DNA from: Micromonospora pisi
GTDB taxonomy: Bacteria > Actinomycetota > Actinomycetes > Mycobacteriales > Micromonosporaceae
NCBI RefSeq assembly: GCF_003633685.1
Contig: NZ_RBKT01000001.1
Span: forward strand, 6,014,001 to 6,078,000
Length of the DNA: 64,000 nt
Reading direction: 5' to 3'
Positions 42,576-51,086 of the stretch are shown here, piece after piece (position 1 is the first letter of the stretch; each line of letters starts with the position of its first letter). The translations under genes were made by a program, and so were the position numbers. The notes under the pieces were generated by a model, which worked only from the letters and a program-made list of their open reading frames with translations, had not been told where the DNA came from and searched no databases.

Positions 42576-43798
42576 CAGTGGTCGGCCGGCGTACGGACGG
42601 CCTCGTCGGGGGCGAGCGGGACCTGCGCAACGGTCCGGCCCGGCAGCACGATCTCGCGTACGGCGAGATAGACCGCCCGTACGGCGAGTGTCCGCTCGAC
42701 CTCGTCCAGGATCGGGGCGAAGAACTGCCGCCGGTGCTCCACATCGCTCATCGAGGTGACCGCGAAGTACATGCTGCCGAAGCCGGCGAGCAGGGCGGCG
42801 TTGCGTAGCAGGGCGAGCGGCACCGGGAGTCCCTCGGCGAGCATGGCCGGTGGCTCGCCGATCCACTGCTCGGCGGTCTCCGGCTGCACCACGATCAGGC
42901 CGAGCAGGAGGAAGAAGGCGAAGAGTCCGACCCCGACGACCAGCGCCTGCACCAGTTGCCGGGTGGCGAGCATGAGCAGCAGGTTGCCGACCTGGCGACC
43001 GTGCAGCGGCACCGGTCGCAGTGGCCCGTCCGGGGCGACCTCCTCGATCGGCAGGCTCGCCAGCGGCGTTCGCTGGCAGGAGGAGGAGAGCCGTTCCCGG
43101 CTCAGGTCCTGTTCCACCCGGCCGATCTCGTCGCGCAGCCGCCCGGCGGCGGCCAGTACGGTCACCGCGGTGAAGAGCGTGAGCACCAGCCCCAGCCGGT
43201 ACCAGGGCAGCCGGTTCATCGCCTGCCAGAGTTCGCCGGTGAAGAAGAAGAACAGGGTCACGAAGAGCAGCAGCGGCAGCGCTCTTCCCTGCAACCGGAC
43301 GCTGTTGCGCATGTCCTCGACCGCGTGCCGGATGGCCCGGCGCAGCAGTGGCACCACGCCGTAGCTGGTGGCCAGCCAGGAGGCGACCAGCAGCAGGGCG
43401 AACGCGGTCACCGAGGTGATGGTGATGCTGGCCCGGCCGTCGTGCAGCCAGAGCGCGAGCGGCGGTACGGCGATCGGTACGACCGCGTACGCCACCAGGA
43501 CCGTGATCATGGCGGGGCGGGAGAAGTGGGGCAGTCGGCGGCCGAACCGGGTCAGCGCGGACCAGCCGGCCAGCCCCGCCGCGACCAGGACCGAGAGGAG
43601 GACCCAGGCGATGGTCCCGTCGAGCGCCCAGAGGATCACCCAACCGAGGTCGGCCACCACGACCAGGGCGAGGAAGGGCAGCATCCGGGGGAGGACGTGC
43701 CGGTCGAAGTCGTAGCCGGCGATCATCTGCGGCACGCCGTGGCGTACGAACCAGCGCTCGGTCTGGCGTACCAGGGCACGGGAGGCGGTGATCGGCAC
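42575..43798 (-). CDS. Multi-pass membrane protein of unknown function
   Basis: 407 aa. About eight membrane helices are seen (MLPFLALVVVADLGWVILWAL, WVLLSVLVAAGLAGW, MITVLVAYAVVPIAVPPLALWL, SVTAFALLLVASWLATSYG, LPLLLFVTLFFFFTGEL, LGLVLTLFTAVTVLAAAG, ALVVGVGLFAFFLLLGLIVV). A cytoplasmic loop of about 70 residues (EIGRVEQDLSRERLSSS ...) lies before the last pair. No known transporter motif is seen. The lipoprotein gene is 35 bp upstream on the same strand, so they may be co-transcribed. Confidence 0.7.
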   Translation of the reverse strand: MPITASRALVRQTERWFVRHGVPQMIAGYDFDRHVLPRMLPFLALVVVADLGWVILWALDGTIAWVLLSVLVAAGLAGWSALTRFGRRLPHFSRPAMITVLVAYAVVPIAVPPLALWLHDGRASITITSVTAFALLLVASWLATSYGVVPLLRRAIRHAVEDMRNSVRLQGRALPLLLFVTLFFFFTGELWQAMNRLPWYRLGLVLTLFTAVTVLAAAGRLRDEIGRVEQDLSRERLSSSCQRTPLASLPIEEVAPDGPLRPVPLHGRQVGNLLLMLATRQLVQALVVGVGLFAFFLLLGLIVVQPETAEQWIGEPPAMLAEGLPVPLALLRNAALLAGFGSMYFAVTSMSDVEHRRQFFAPILDEVERTLAVRAVYLAVREIVLPGRTVAQVPLAPDEAVRTPADH

Positions 43799-43833
43799 CC
43801 GGCTGATCCTGCCAGATCCGCGCCCGGCGGCGC

Positions 43834-44514
43834 TCAGTCGCCGACCGGGGCAGGTGCCGGGCCGGCGTCGACGAAGACGAACGCGGTTCCGGTGGTCGGC
43901 GTGCCCGGTGGGGTCAGGGCGAAGCCGGGGGCCCGGCCGGGTTCGGTGCTGACCGAGATGGCGCGCCCGTCCACGGTGAGCCCGAATGTAGGCCGTCCCT
44001 GGGGGTCGGTTCCGGCGAACGTGGTCCGGACGTCCTGGGCCGGGTTGCCGGCGTCACAGGGGGCCACCACCAGTCGGGCGTCGCGGCGGTCGGTGGCGAC
44101 ACAGAGCGGTTCGCCGCCGTCGGCCGACACCGCCGTACGCAGGTGGTGGCGGGTCTTCGCGGTGTCCACCGGGACGAGCACGAAGAACTCCCAGTCGCCG
44201 GTGTCGGCGCTGGCCGGGTAGGCCCCGATGGTGTCGTCGGCGGAGACGCTCAGCGCCGGCGGTTCCTCGCCGGGTGCCACACCCACCACCATGACCTGCC
44301 GGTCGGCGCCGGGCAGGCCCCCCGGTGGAGCACTGCTCGCCGTCGGCTCGCCGTCGATGCCGCCCACGTTGCCGACCGCCGGGGTGGTGGGGACGGGCGT
44401 CGGTGTCGGCCGGCTGCTGGGTGTGCCGGCGCCGCATCCGCTGAGCAGGATCGACATGACGGTGGTCGCGCCGGCCAGCCCGACACTGTGGATGGCGTAC
44501 CGGTGTCTGGTCAT
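43834..44514 (-). CDS. Secreted lipoprotein of unknown function
   Basis: 226 aa. The signal peptide ends in the lipobox ILLSGC (Cys27), followed by a Ser/Thr/Pro-rich linker (residues 28-70). The folded part is about 150 residues and contains CVATDRRDARLVVAPCDAGNPAQ, vaguely like ricin-B-type lectin repeats (PCD with a following Q), but without the full QxW pattern. I do not assign a function. It is divergent from a VOC gene across a 179-bp gap in which I see no clear operator. Confidence 0.7.
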   Translation of the reverse strand: MTRHRYAIHSVGLAGATTVMSILLSGCGAGTPSSRPTPTPVPTTPAVGNVGGIDGEPTASSAPPGGLPGADRQVMVVGVAPGEEPPALSVSADDTIGAYPASADTGDWEFFVLVPVDTAKTRHHLRTAVSADGGEPLCVATDRRDARLVVAPCDAGNPAQDVRTTFAGTDPQGRPTFGLTVDGRAISVSTEPGRAPGFALTPPGTPTTGTAFVFVDAGPAPAPVGD

Positions 44515-44693
44515 CCTGGTTCACTCCTTCACGCGTCGATGTCCTCACCAGTGTCCCGTGGACATCGGTGACATGCCCGCCGTGCCGGGTCGGATCGGCG
44601 CGCCGCCGCTGTCGGAGAGGACGACCGGTCGGGTGTGGCGCTGCTATGGTCCTCGTGACACCACTTGAACCGGTTACACCGATGGAGGTGCTC

Positions 44694-45116
44694 ATGAGTA
44701 CGCGTATCCAGGTGGCCTTCGACGCGGCCGACCCGCACACGCTGGCCCGGTTCTGGGCCGAGGCGCTGCGGTACCAGCAGGAGGACCACAGCGCACTGGT
44801 CGCGCAACTGCTCGCCGGTGGCCTGCTGAAGGAGACCGAGGTGATCGAGATCGACGGCCGGCGGGCGTTCCGGGACGTGGCTACCTGCGTCGACGTCGAC
44901 GGCGTCGGCCCCCGCCTCTTCTTCCAACGGGTGCCCGAGCCGAAGACCGCCAAGAACCGGGTCCACCTCGACCTGCAGGTCGGTGCGGCGGAGGCGCCGG
45001 CCGAGGTGGAGCGCCTGGTCGCCCTCGGCGCCACGGTCGCCTGGACCACGTCCGACCGTGGGCCGACCACCACCACCCTGCTCGACCCGGAGGGCAACGA
45101 ACTCTGTGTGAGCTGA
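44694..45116 (+). CDS. VOC-family protein
   Basis: 140-aa protein of the actinobacterial glyoxalase-like group. The opening IQVAFDAADPHTLARFWAEALRY is typical, as are LFFQRVPEPKTAKNRVHLDLQV and TTLLDPEGNELCV. The start at 44694 follows GGAGG at 44684-44688; longer frames upstream lack this. A possible role is small-molecule binding or resistance; the substrate is unknown. Confidence 0.85.
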   Translation: MSTRIQVAFDAADPHTLARFWAEALRYQQEDHSALVAQLLAGGLLKETEVIEIDGRRAFRDVATCVDVDGVGPRLFFQRVPEPKTAKNRVHLDLQVGAAEAPAEVERLVALGATVAWTTSDRGPTTTTLLDPEGNELCVS

Positions 45117-45137
45117 GCCGTCCGGTGCGGGTGCGGT

Positions 45138-45854
45138 TCAGCGCCGGTCGGCCGGTTCCCCGTCCTCGTCCTCGATCCGGATGCCGAGCGCTCCCGCAAG
45201 GGTGTACGACAACGCGATCAGGTCCTGCCGCGCGACGATCGCGCCGGCCAGGCTGGTCACCCCGCCGATCCCGGCCAGCGAGCAGTTCGCGAACCGGGTG
45301 CCGGTCAGCTTGGCCTGGCTGAACTGCGCACCGGTCAGGTCGCAGTCGGTGAACCGTACGCCGCTCAGGTCCGCGTTCTGGAAGTCCGCGCGGGCCAGGT
45401 TGCACCCCTCGAACGTCACCGCGTGGAAGTCGGTGAACCGGAACGACGAGAGGTCCAGCCGGCACTGGGAGAACATCACGTCCCGCAGCGAGCCGTTGAT
45501 CCAGTGCACGCCCGTCATCCGCGCGGTCGCGATTCCTACCCGTAGCAGGGCCGACCGCTCCACCCGCAGGTTCGCCAGGTTCGAACTCTCCACCAGGCAG
45601 TCGGCGAACCTCGCCGCGTCGAGCCGGGTCCCGCTCAGGTTGGTGCCCCTGAACCGGCACTGCTCGAACTCCACCGCGTCCGCCGACCGGTCGGAGAGGT
45701 CCAGGTCCAGGAAATCCAACCGGCGGAAGGACGCCTCGTGGTCGAGGTCGTGGTCGGCGACGGTGGCCGCTTCGAGCGACGCCGGGCGTCTCGGCTCCAC
45801 CGGAGCCCGGTTCCGGGACGGGCCGTTGCCGCGGCGTACCGACTGTGTGGGCAT
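45138..45854 (-). CDS. Pentapeptide-repeat protein
   Basis: 238 aa. After a polar N-terminus (residues 1-45) come about 25 pentapeptide units of the A(D/N)LXX type, such as FRGTNLSGTRLDAARFADCLVESSNLANL and CNLARADFQNADLSGVRFTDCDLTGAQFSQAKL. They should form a right-handed quadrilateral beta-helix. Some members (Qnr, McbG) mimic DNA and protect gyrase, which is one possibility here. The C-terminal 50 residues form a helical cap (SLAGAIVARQDLIALSYTLAGAL). It is convergent with the VOC gene, 21 bp apart. Confidence 0.88.
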   Translation of the reverse strand: MPTQSVRRGNGPSRNRAPVEPRRPASLEAATVADHDLDHEASFRRLDFLDLDLSDRSADAVEFEQCRFRGTNLSGTRLDAARFADCLVESSNLANLRVERSALLRVGIATARMTGVHWINGSLRDVMFSQCRLDLSSFRFTDFHAVTFEGCNLARADFQNADLSGVRFTDCDLTGAQFSQAKLTGTRFANCSLAGIGGVTSLAGAIVARQDLIALSYTLAGALGIRIEDEDGEPADRR

Positions 45855-45938
45855 CCGCGCACGCTAACCCAGCCGGGCCGGTACACCCACGTCGGCGGGG
45901 AGGGTACGGCCCGCCGTCGACCGGGTAAGACCCGACGC

Positions 45939-46019
45939 ATGACGTACTCCGTTGGTGGTGTGCCGGTCCGGTCGGGCCGCGACGTGTCCCTGCCCGCCCG
46001 GCCGGTGGTGCGGCGGTGA
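45939..46019 (+). CDS. Small ORF of 27 codons coupled to the diacylglycerol-kinase-family gene
   Basis: ATG 45939 to TGA 46017-46019. It encodes a 26-aa basic peptide beginning MTYSVGGVPV. Its stop overlaps the GTG start of the next gene as GTGA. No ribosome-binding site is strong. It could be a leader that feeds ribosomes to the poorly initiated downstream gene, or it may be fortuitous. Confidence 0.3.
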   Translation: MTYSVGGVPVRSGRDVSLPARPVVRR

Positions 46020-46948
46020 CCAGGGTCGCGGTGATCGCACACAAGAAGAAGACGCTCGACGGCGGGCTCGGCGAGCTGCGTCGGCGCCTCACCGACTCCG
46101 GCGTCGGCGACCTGCTCTGGTACGAGGTGCCGAAGAGCCGAAAGGCACCGAAGAAGGTGCGCAAGGCGGTACGCGAGGGCGCGGAGCTGGTGCTCGTCTG
46201 GGGCGGGGACGGCATGGTCCAGCACTGCGTGGACGCGCTCGCCGGGTGGGACGGGGCCATCGCCATCATTCCCGCCGGTACGGCCAACCTGCTCGCCACC
46301 AATCTCGGCGTGCCGCAGGATCTCGAGCGGGCGGTCCGGATCGCGCTGCACGGCGAGCGTCGCCGGCTCGACCTCGGCCGGGTCAACGGCGAGCACTTCG
46401 CGGTGATGGCCGGTGCCGGTTTCGACGCGGAAATGATCTCGGATGCCGACCGGAAGCTCAAGGACGAGATGGGCAAGCTCGCCTACGTCTGGACCGGCCT
46501 GCGGCACGTACGGGACAAGGCGGTGCCGGTGCGGATCCGGGTCGACGGGGAGAAGTGGTTCAAGGGTACGGCGAGCTGCGTGCTGCTCGGCAACGTCAGC
46601 ACCATCACCGGTGGTATCGAGGCGTTCGACGACGCGCGACCGGACAACGGTCGGCTGGAGGTCGGTGTGGCGACCGGGGAGGGGATGCTCGACTGGGCCC
46701 GTACCCTCGGCCGGATGGCGGTCGGCCGGACCGACCGCTCGCCGCTGGTGGAGACCGTCCAGGCGCGCCGGGTCGACATCCGGTTCGACGAACCGACGAC
46801 GTACGAGCTGGACGGCGGCGCGGTCGGCACCAGTAGGCGGCTGAAGGCCCGGGTGGTGCCCGGCGCGATCACGGTCTGCGTACCGGGCCCGGACGCTCCG
46901 GGAGACGGTGACGTTGATGCCGGCGGGGCGTCCGGCGCGGCCTCCTAG
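46016..46948 (+). CDS. Diacylglycerol kinase-family lipid kinase
   Basis: 310-aa DAGK_cat-type protein. The ATP-binding motif reads VWGGDGMVQHCVDAL (residues 62-76; consensus GGDGT, here GGDGM), followed by IAIIPAGTANLLATNLGVP and the acceptor-domain stretch VMAGAGFDAEMI. The late motif is ELDGGAVG. Likely substrates are diacylglycerol or another membrane lipid. The start is GTG 46016, preceded by only a weak ribosome-binding site, which fits the overlap with the small upstream ORF. Confidence 0.87.
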   Translation: MTRVAVIAHKKKTLDGGLGELRRRLTDSGVGDLLWYEVPKSRKAPKKVRKAVREGAELVLVWGGDGMVQHCVDALAGWDGAIAIIPAGTANLLATNLGVPQDLERAVRIALHGERRRLDLGRVNGEHFAVMAGAGFDAEMISDADRKLKDEMGKLAYVWTGLRHVRDKAVPVRIRVDGEKWFKGTASCVLLGNVSTITGGIEAFDDARPDNGRLEVGVATGEGMLDWARTLGRMAVGRTDRSPLVETVQARRVDIRFDEPTTYELDGGAVGTSRRLKARVVPGAITVCVPGPDAPGDGDVDAGGASGAAS

Positions 46949-47035
46949 GGTCTGCGTCGAAGTCGCGCGGAGCCGTTTGGCGATCGCGGCGATCCGTACG
47001 GTGCCGGTAGCGGGCGGCAGGCTTGTCGACGGACT

Positions 47036-47067
47036 CGTGGGTCCGGGCCGATCGGCCCGGACCCACG
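47036..47067. terminator. Perfect 32-bp palindrome between convergent genes
   Basis: CGTGGGTCCGGGCCGA (47036-47051) is followed directly by its exact reverse complement (47052-47067). As RNA it forms a stem of about 14 bp with a minimal loop. It lies between the lipid-kinase gene (ends 46948) and the secreted-protein gene (ends 47082). Confidence 0.8.
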
Positions 47068-47081
47068 ATCGGTGACGACGG

Positions 47082-48395
47082 TCAGGAGACGGTGCCGGGC
47101 TGGGCCGAGATGAGCGTCTGGGTCCACCCGCTCGGGTCGATCACGCCGGTGGAGGTGATGTCGGCTCCGTCGAAGTCGTAGGGGTCGAGGTCGATGTAGT
47201 GGTTCATCGACGTGGGCTGGTGCCCGAAGTAGACCCCGCCACCCGGCGAGACCAGGTTGGTGAAGGCCTGCCAGGTGGATTCGCGGAGGTCACTTCCGGT
47301 CCAGTCCCCGGGTCCGTCGATTCGGTAGGAACGGAGCCGGCCGTCCGCGACGGTGCCGAGCAGCCAGTCTGGGCCGGCCGCGGTAAGGGTCTTGAGGCCG
47401 AAGCCGTCGGCGATCGTGACGTAGCCGGTGATGTCGGTGATCTCCGGTTTGGTGGCGGTGACGGTGTAACGGCGGAGCACGCCGTCGGCGATGCCGTAGA
47501 GGTGACCACTGCCGTCGTAGGTGAGCAGGTCGTGGCTCCAGCCGCTGTCGGCGAGTCGGGTCGGCGTTCGGAACGTCACGGTGCCGTCGTTGGTGCCGAT
47601 GTCGACGCGCCAGAGTTCGTTGGCGGTGGAGGTGAACAGGATGGTGTTGTAGTCGAGGGTGGCCATGGCGCGCGGGGCGAACGGCAACGGTGTCTCGGAG
47701 CGCGAGGCACCGCGGATACGGTCACCGGTGGCGGCCTCGACGGCGGTGAACGTCAGCCGGCCGTCGGCGAGTACGCCGTAGATGTTGGCGTTACCGCGTA
47801 CGCCGTCGGTGACGTTGTTGTACTTCAGGCCCCGGAACCCCTCCGACTCGTACCAGGAGCGGCTCTTGACCACCCGGCGTCCCTCCAGGCCGGGCTGGTA
47901 CTCCTCGTAGACCCACATCTGGGTCCGCGACGAGTCCACCCACTTCTCGAACAGGGCCACGTGGCCGTACGACACACCGAGAATCGCGTCACCGGGCAGC
48001 AGCTCACCCAGGCTGTCCAGCCACGTGGTGTCGCCGAAGGTAGCCAGGGTCCGGGTCGAGCGGTCCCCGCCACCACTCTTCGGCAGGTGCCACGCCATCG
48101 ACACGAAGCCGGAGCAGTCCGGCCGGTACGGGTGTCCATCCTGATCCGGCTTCTGGTCGGCTTGGTTCTGGCTGTAGATCGCGCCGTACCGGTCGATCCA
48201 CCAGCGGGCCCGGGCGAGCACCTCGTCCCGGGTGATCTGCCCGCCGACCGATGACGCGGCCTGGGCCGGCGTGGGTGCGGCCGTGATCGTGTCGACGGCC
48301 ACGACAGTCAGGCCGAGAGTGGCCGCGGCGAGCACGCTGGTCGCCGTTGCGATGATCCTCTGAGGGACGATTCTCTGGAGCAGGGATTTGGGCAC
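47082..48395 (-). CDS. Secreted NlpC/P60-like protein with tachylectin-like beta-propeller
   Basis: 437 aa. The signal peptide has an n-region, a hydrophobic core (IIATATSVLAAATLGLTVVAV) and an AQA cleavage site near residue 46. The next part looks like a papain-like NlpC/P60 domain: catalytic Cys94 in RPDCSGFVSMAWHLP and His145 in SYGHVALFEKW. From about residue 200 a tachylectin-2-like propeller begins (NIYGVLADGRLTFTAVEAATG, then repeated LYGIADGVLRRYTV and LLGTVADGRLRSYRI blades). It probably acts on or binds cell-wall or glycan material outside the cell. The start is GTG 48395 with a weak ribosome-binding site. Confidence 0.8.
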   Translation of the reverse strand: MPKSLLQRIVPQRIIATATSVLAAATLGLTVVAVDTITAAPTPAQAASSVGGQITRDEVLARARWWIDRYGAIYSQNQADQKPDQDGHPYRPDCSGFVSMAWHLPKSGGGDRSTRTLATFGDTTWLDSLGELLPGDAILGVSYGHVALFEKWVDSSRTQMWVYEEYQPGLEGRRVVKSRSWYESEGFRGLKYNNVTDGVRGNANIYGVLADGRLTFTAVEAATGDRIRGASRSETPLPFAPRAMATLDYNTILFTSTANELWRVDIGTNDGTVTFRTPTRLADSGWSHDLLTYDGSGHLYGIADGVLRRYTVTATKPEITDITGYVTIADGFGLKTLTAAGPDWLLGTVADGRLRSYRIDGPGDWTGSDLRESTWQAFTNLVSPGGGVYFGHQPTSMNHYIDLDPYDFDGADITSTGVIDPSGWTQTLISAQPGTVS

Positions 48396-48472
48396 TGTGC
48401 GATTCCGTTCTCGTCGGAGCGGTTCCTGACCGAGAGTGTTTGTGGGATCGCTCCAAACGCCCTTCAGGCCGT

Positions 48473-48490
48473 CTGCAACAAAACTTGCAG
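48473..48490. promoter_or_regulatory. Inverted repeat upstream of the NlpC/P60-tachylectin gene
   Basis: CTGCAA (48473-48478), 6-bp spacer, TTGCAG (48485-48490). It lies about 78 bp before the GTG start and resembles CTTGCAG-type sites bound by actinobacterial sugar regulators. The regulator is unknown. The 226-bp gap holds little else, apart from a weak hairpin at 48583-48598 after the TetR gene. Confidence 0.4.
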
Positions 48491-48621
48491 CGTCTGTCGG
48501 TCGTTCGCATCACGGCCGCCCGCTGCCCTGGACGGTCCTGTCGACGGTCCACGAAGGGTCGACCGGATCGTCGACGTCCGGCGGGCTGCCGCGAGCCCGG
48601 TACGCGGTTAGACCGGTCCGC

Positions 48622-49284
48622 TCACTGTTGCGCGTCCTCCGGCTTCCGGTCCGGCGTCGAGATGCCCCCGGCGTCGGGTGGAGCCGCGTGGGGGCCGAGG
48701 ATCGCGGTGAGGCCGTGGCTGTAGACCTCGCTGGGAACCGCCTCGGGATCGATCAGGTGCTGGAAGGCGACCCCGATGTCGAGTGCGGTCATCAGGGCGG
48801 CGAGCTGCTCGGCGGGGATCGGCGGCTGGTCCCCGAGCCGTTCGGTGATCTCCTTGGCGTTGGTCTGCCGGACCGCCCGTAGCCACTGCGCGATCGACTC
48901 CCGGGCCTGCGGGGTACGCATCCCGTAGAGCCAGAACTCGACCACCGCCATGGCGAACCGCCGTACCTCGGGCAGCGGCAGGTTGGTGTCGTAGTCGGTG
49001 CCGAGGTGGCGCAGCCAGCCGGCGAACGAGACGTCCGGCTCGGCCGGCGACCCGGCGTACGCCGGGTGTGCATCGGTGAGTCGTCGTTCGAGGATCGCCG
49101 CCACGAGGCCGCTCTTGCCCTCGAAGTTGGCATAGATGGCGCCCTTGGTGACCCCTGCCTCGGTGGCGACCTCGTCGAGCGAGGTCCGGTGGATGCCGCG
49201 CTCGCCGAAGAGCGTCTCCGCCGCGTCCAGCAGTTGCTGGCGGGTGCGTTGTTGCTGCTGCGCCCGGGTCAGTCGATCGCTCAT
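48622..49284 (-). CDS. TetR-family transcriptional regulator
   Basis: 220-aa repressor. The N-terminal helix-turn-helix is LLDAAETLFGERGIHRTSLDEVATEAGVTKGAIYANFEGKSGLV (about residues 18-61). The ligand-binding domain is helical and resembles the AcrR group. The start is ATG 49284. It is divergent from an ABC exporter across a 99-bp region packed with ATACC/GGTAT half-sites, so it most likely represses the exporter and itself. Confidence 0.92.
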   Translation of the reverse strand: MSDRLTRAQQQQRTRQQLLDAAETLFGERGIHRTSLDEVATEAGVTKGAIYANFEGKSGLVAAILERRLTDAHPAYAGSPAEPDVSFAGWLRHLGTDYDTNLPLPEVRRFAMAVVEFWLYGMRTPQARESIAQWLRAVRQTNAKEITERLGDQPPIPAEQLAALMTALDIGVAFQHLIDPEAVPSEVYSHGLTAILGPHAAPPDAGGISTPDRKPEDAQQ

Positions 49285-49311
49285 GTGCTGATCCTGTCAC
49301 ACCTCCGACGG

Positions 49312-49339
49312 TTGACATACCAACGGGTATCCGGATACT
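49312..49339 (+). promoter_or_regulatory. Promoter of the ABC exporter
   Basis: TTGACA (49312-49317), 16-bp spacer, GATACT (49334-49339). The -10 and spacer are embedded in the operator array, so repressor binding would block polymerase. Confidence 0.55.
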
Positions 49340-49366
49340 CGACGGTATCCAAATACCGATCGGTAT
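49317..49366. promoter_or_regulatory. TetR operator array (ATACC/GGTAT half-sites)
   Basis: Successive palindromes: ATACC-N4-GGTAT (49317-49330), GTATCCGGATAC (49327-49338), CGGTAT-N4-ATACCG (49343-49358) and the perfect 14-bp ATACCGATCGGTAT (49353-49366). They overlap the exporter promoter and end just before its ribosome-binding site. Confidence 0.75.
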
Positions 49367-49383
49367 GTGAAGGAGTGGTGTCG

Positions 49384-50325
49384 ATGCTGCACGTCGCGTA
49401 CCTGACGAAGATCTACCGAGGTGGGGTCCGCGCCAACGACGACCTCTCCCTCGACGTGGGCGAAGGCGAGGTGCTCGGACTGCTCGGGCACAACGGGGCC
49501 GGCAAGACCACCCTGCTCAGTCAGGTCGCCGGCCTGGTCCGGCCGACCTCGGGAACGCTGCTGCTGGCGGGCCGCGACCCGGTCGCCCACCCGGCGTACG
49601 CACGCCAGGTCTGCTCCGTCCAACTCCAGTCACAGGCACCGCTGACCGGCGTCAGTCCACGCCAGGCGATCGAGGTCCTGGGGCGGATCCGTGGCGGAGC
49701 GCGGCAACACGTACGGCAGCGCACCGCCGCGCTCCTCGCCGCGCTCGACATCGCCGAGTGGGCCGACGTACCGGGGGAGCGGCTCTCCGGCGGCATCCGT
49801 CGGCTCACCGCGTTCTGCATGGCGGTGGTCGAGCCGGGACGGCTGGTGATGCTCGACGAGCCGACGAACGACGTCGACCCGGTCCGCCGCCGCCTGCTCT
49901 GGCAGCAGGTACGCGACCTCGCCGACAACGGCTGCGCGGTCATCCTGGTCACCCACAACGTCGCCGAAGCCGAGCGGAGCGTGGACCGGGTGGTGGTCCT
50001 CGACCACGGGCGGACCCTGGCCACCGGCACCCCCGCCGAACTACGCGACCGGGCCACCGCCGAACTGCGGTTGGAACTGACCCTCACTCCCGGGCTGCCG
50101 CCGCCCGAGCCGCCCGACTGGGCCGGTGCCGGCACCCTGACCGGCCGCCGTTTCCTGCTCCCGATCGCCACGGACCACACCGAACCAGCGGTCGCCTGGG
50201 CACTGCGCCTGCGCGCTGCCGGAACCATCACCCAGTTCGCCCTGCATCCGGCCAGCCTCGAAGACGTCTACGTGGGTCTGACCAGCGCCAGTGAGGAGGC
50301 CGGCGATGCGGCACTGGTCGCGTAG
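49384..50325 (+). CDS. ABC exporter ATP-binding protein (ABC-2 type)
   Basis: 313-aa ATPase. Walker A is LLGHNGAGKTTLL (about residues 33-45), the Q-loop lies near QLQSQAPL, the signature is GERLSGGIRRL, Walker B is LVMLDEPTNDVDP and the switch is THNVAEAE. The DrrA-like C-terminal extension (about residues 215-313) follows. The start at 49384 has GAAGGAG 8 nt upstream; a GTG at 49378 is too close to it. The permease gene overlaps the last 20 nt. A drug or metabolite exporter is likely. Confidence 0.93.
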   Translation: MLHVAYLTKIYRGGVRANDDLSLDVGEGEVLGLLGHNGAGKTTLLSQVAGLVRPTSGTLLLAGRDPVAHPAYARQVCSVQLQSQAPLTGVSPRQAIEVLGRIRGGARQHVRQRTAALLAALDIAEWADVPGERLSGGIRRLTAFCMAVVEPGRLVMLDEPTNDVDPVRRRLLWQQVRDLADNGCAVILVTHNVAEAERSVDRVVVLDHGRTLATGTPAELRDRATAELRLELTLTPGLPPPEPPDWAGAGTLTGRRFLLPIATDHTEPAVAWALRLRAAGTITQFALHPASLEDVYVGLTSASEEAGDAALVA

Positions 50326-51043
50326 CTACCTGCTCCTGTTGTGCTGGAGCGCGATCCGGCTCCGGCACACCCTGCCGCTGATGGTGATTATCCAGACCAT
50401 GCTGGCGGTCGGCATCGTGATCGGCTTCTCGTTCCTGGTGCCCACGATGGACCAGCAGACCGCCCTCTACCTGTCGACCGGGGCGCCCACCCTCGGACTG
50501 ATCACCGTCGGCATGGTGCTCGCCCCGCAACTCGTCGCGGAGGCGAAAACGGCCGGGACCTTCGACTACAACCGCACGCTCCCGGTGCCACGCTCGACGA
50601 TCCTCGCGGCAGATCTCAGCATCTGGCTGCTCAGTGCCCTGCCCGGTCTGGTCCTGGCGCTGTTCACCGCGACGCTCCGGTTCGACATCACCCTGGACGT
50701 CAGCCCGCTGGTCGTGGTGGCGGTCCTCCTCGTCGCCCTGACCGCGACCGCGATCGGGTACGCGATCGCCTACGCCACCTCCCCGACGGTCGCCAACCTG
50801 ATCGCCCAACTGATCGTCTTCGTGTCCCTGATGTTCTCCCCGGTCAACTTCCCGGCCGACCGACTGCCCGAATGGCTGCGGGCCGTACACCAGGTGCTGC
50901 CGTTCCAGTACATGGCCGAAGCGGTACGGGACACGCTCGCCGTACCGACCGACGGGATCAGTACGGCACCGTTCGCCGTACTCGCCGGCTGGTGCCTGCT
51001 CGGCCTGACCGTCACCATGCGGATCATGACCCGGCGAGGGTGA
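50306..51043 (+). CDS. ABC-2 type exporter permease
   Basis: 245-aa membrane protein with six helices (LMVIIQTMLAVGIVIGFSFLV, TLGLITVGMVLAPQLV, DLSIWLLSALPGLVLALF, PLVVVAVLLVALTATAIGYAI, LIAQLIVFVSLMFSP, PFAVLAGWCLLGLTV). The typical ABC-2 loop NFPADRLPEWLRAVHQVLPFQYMAEAVRD lies before the last helix. The start at 50306 uses GAGGAGG inside the ATPase gene, so the two are coupled. Confidence 0.9.
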   Translation: MRHWSRSYLLLLCWSAIRLRHTLPLMVIIQTMLAVGIVIGFSFLVPTMDQQTALYLSTGAPTLGLITVGMVLAPQLVAEAKTAGTFDYNRTLPVPRSTILAADLSIWLLSALPGLVLALFTATLRFDITLDVSPLVVVAVLLVALTATAIGYAIAYATSPTVANLIAQLIVFVSLMFSPVNFPADRLPEWLRAVHQVLPFQYMAEAVRDTLAVPTDGISTAPFAVLAGWCLLGLTVTMRIMTRRG

Positions 51044-51057
51044 ACCGGACCGGGGGA

Positions 51058-51086
51058 ACCCGGCGTGGGTCAGGACCCCGCCGGGT
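51058..51086. terminator. Bidirectional hairpin terminator after the ABC exporter
   Basis: ACCCGGCG (51058-51065), bulged T, GGGTC (51067-51071), AG loop, GACCC (51074-51078), CGCCGGGT (51079-51086): a 13-bp stem between convergent genes, spanning the stop codon of the VOC gene. Confidence 0.7.
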
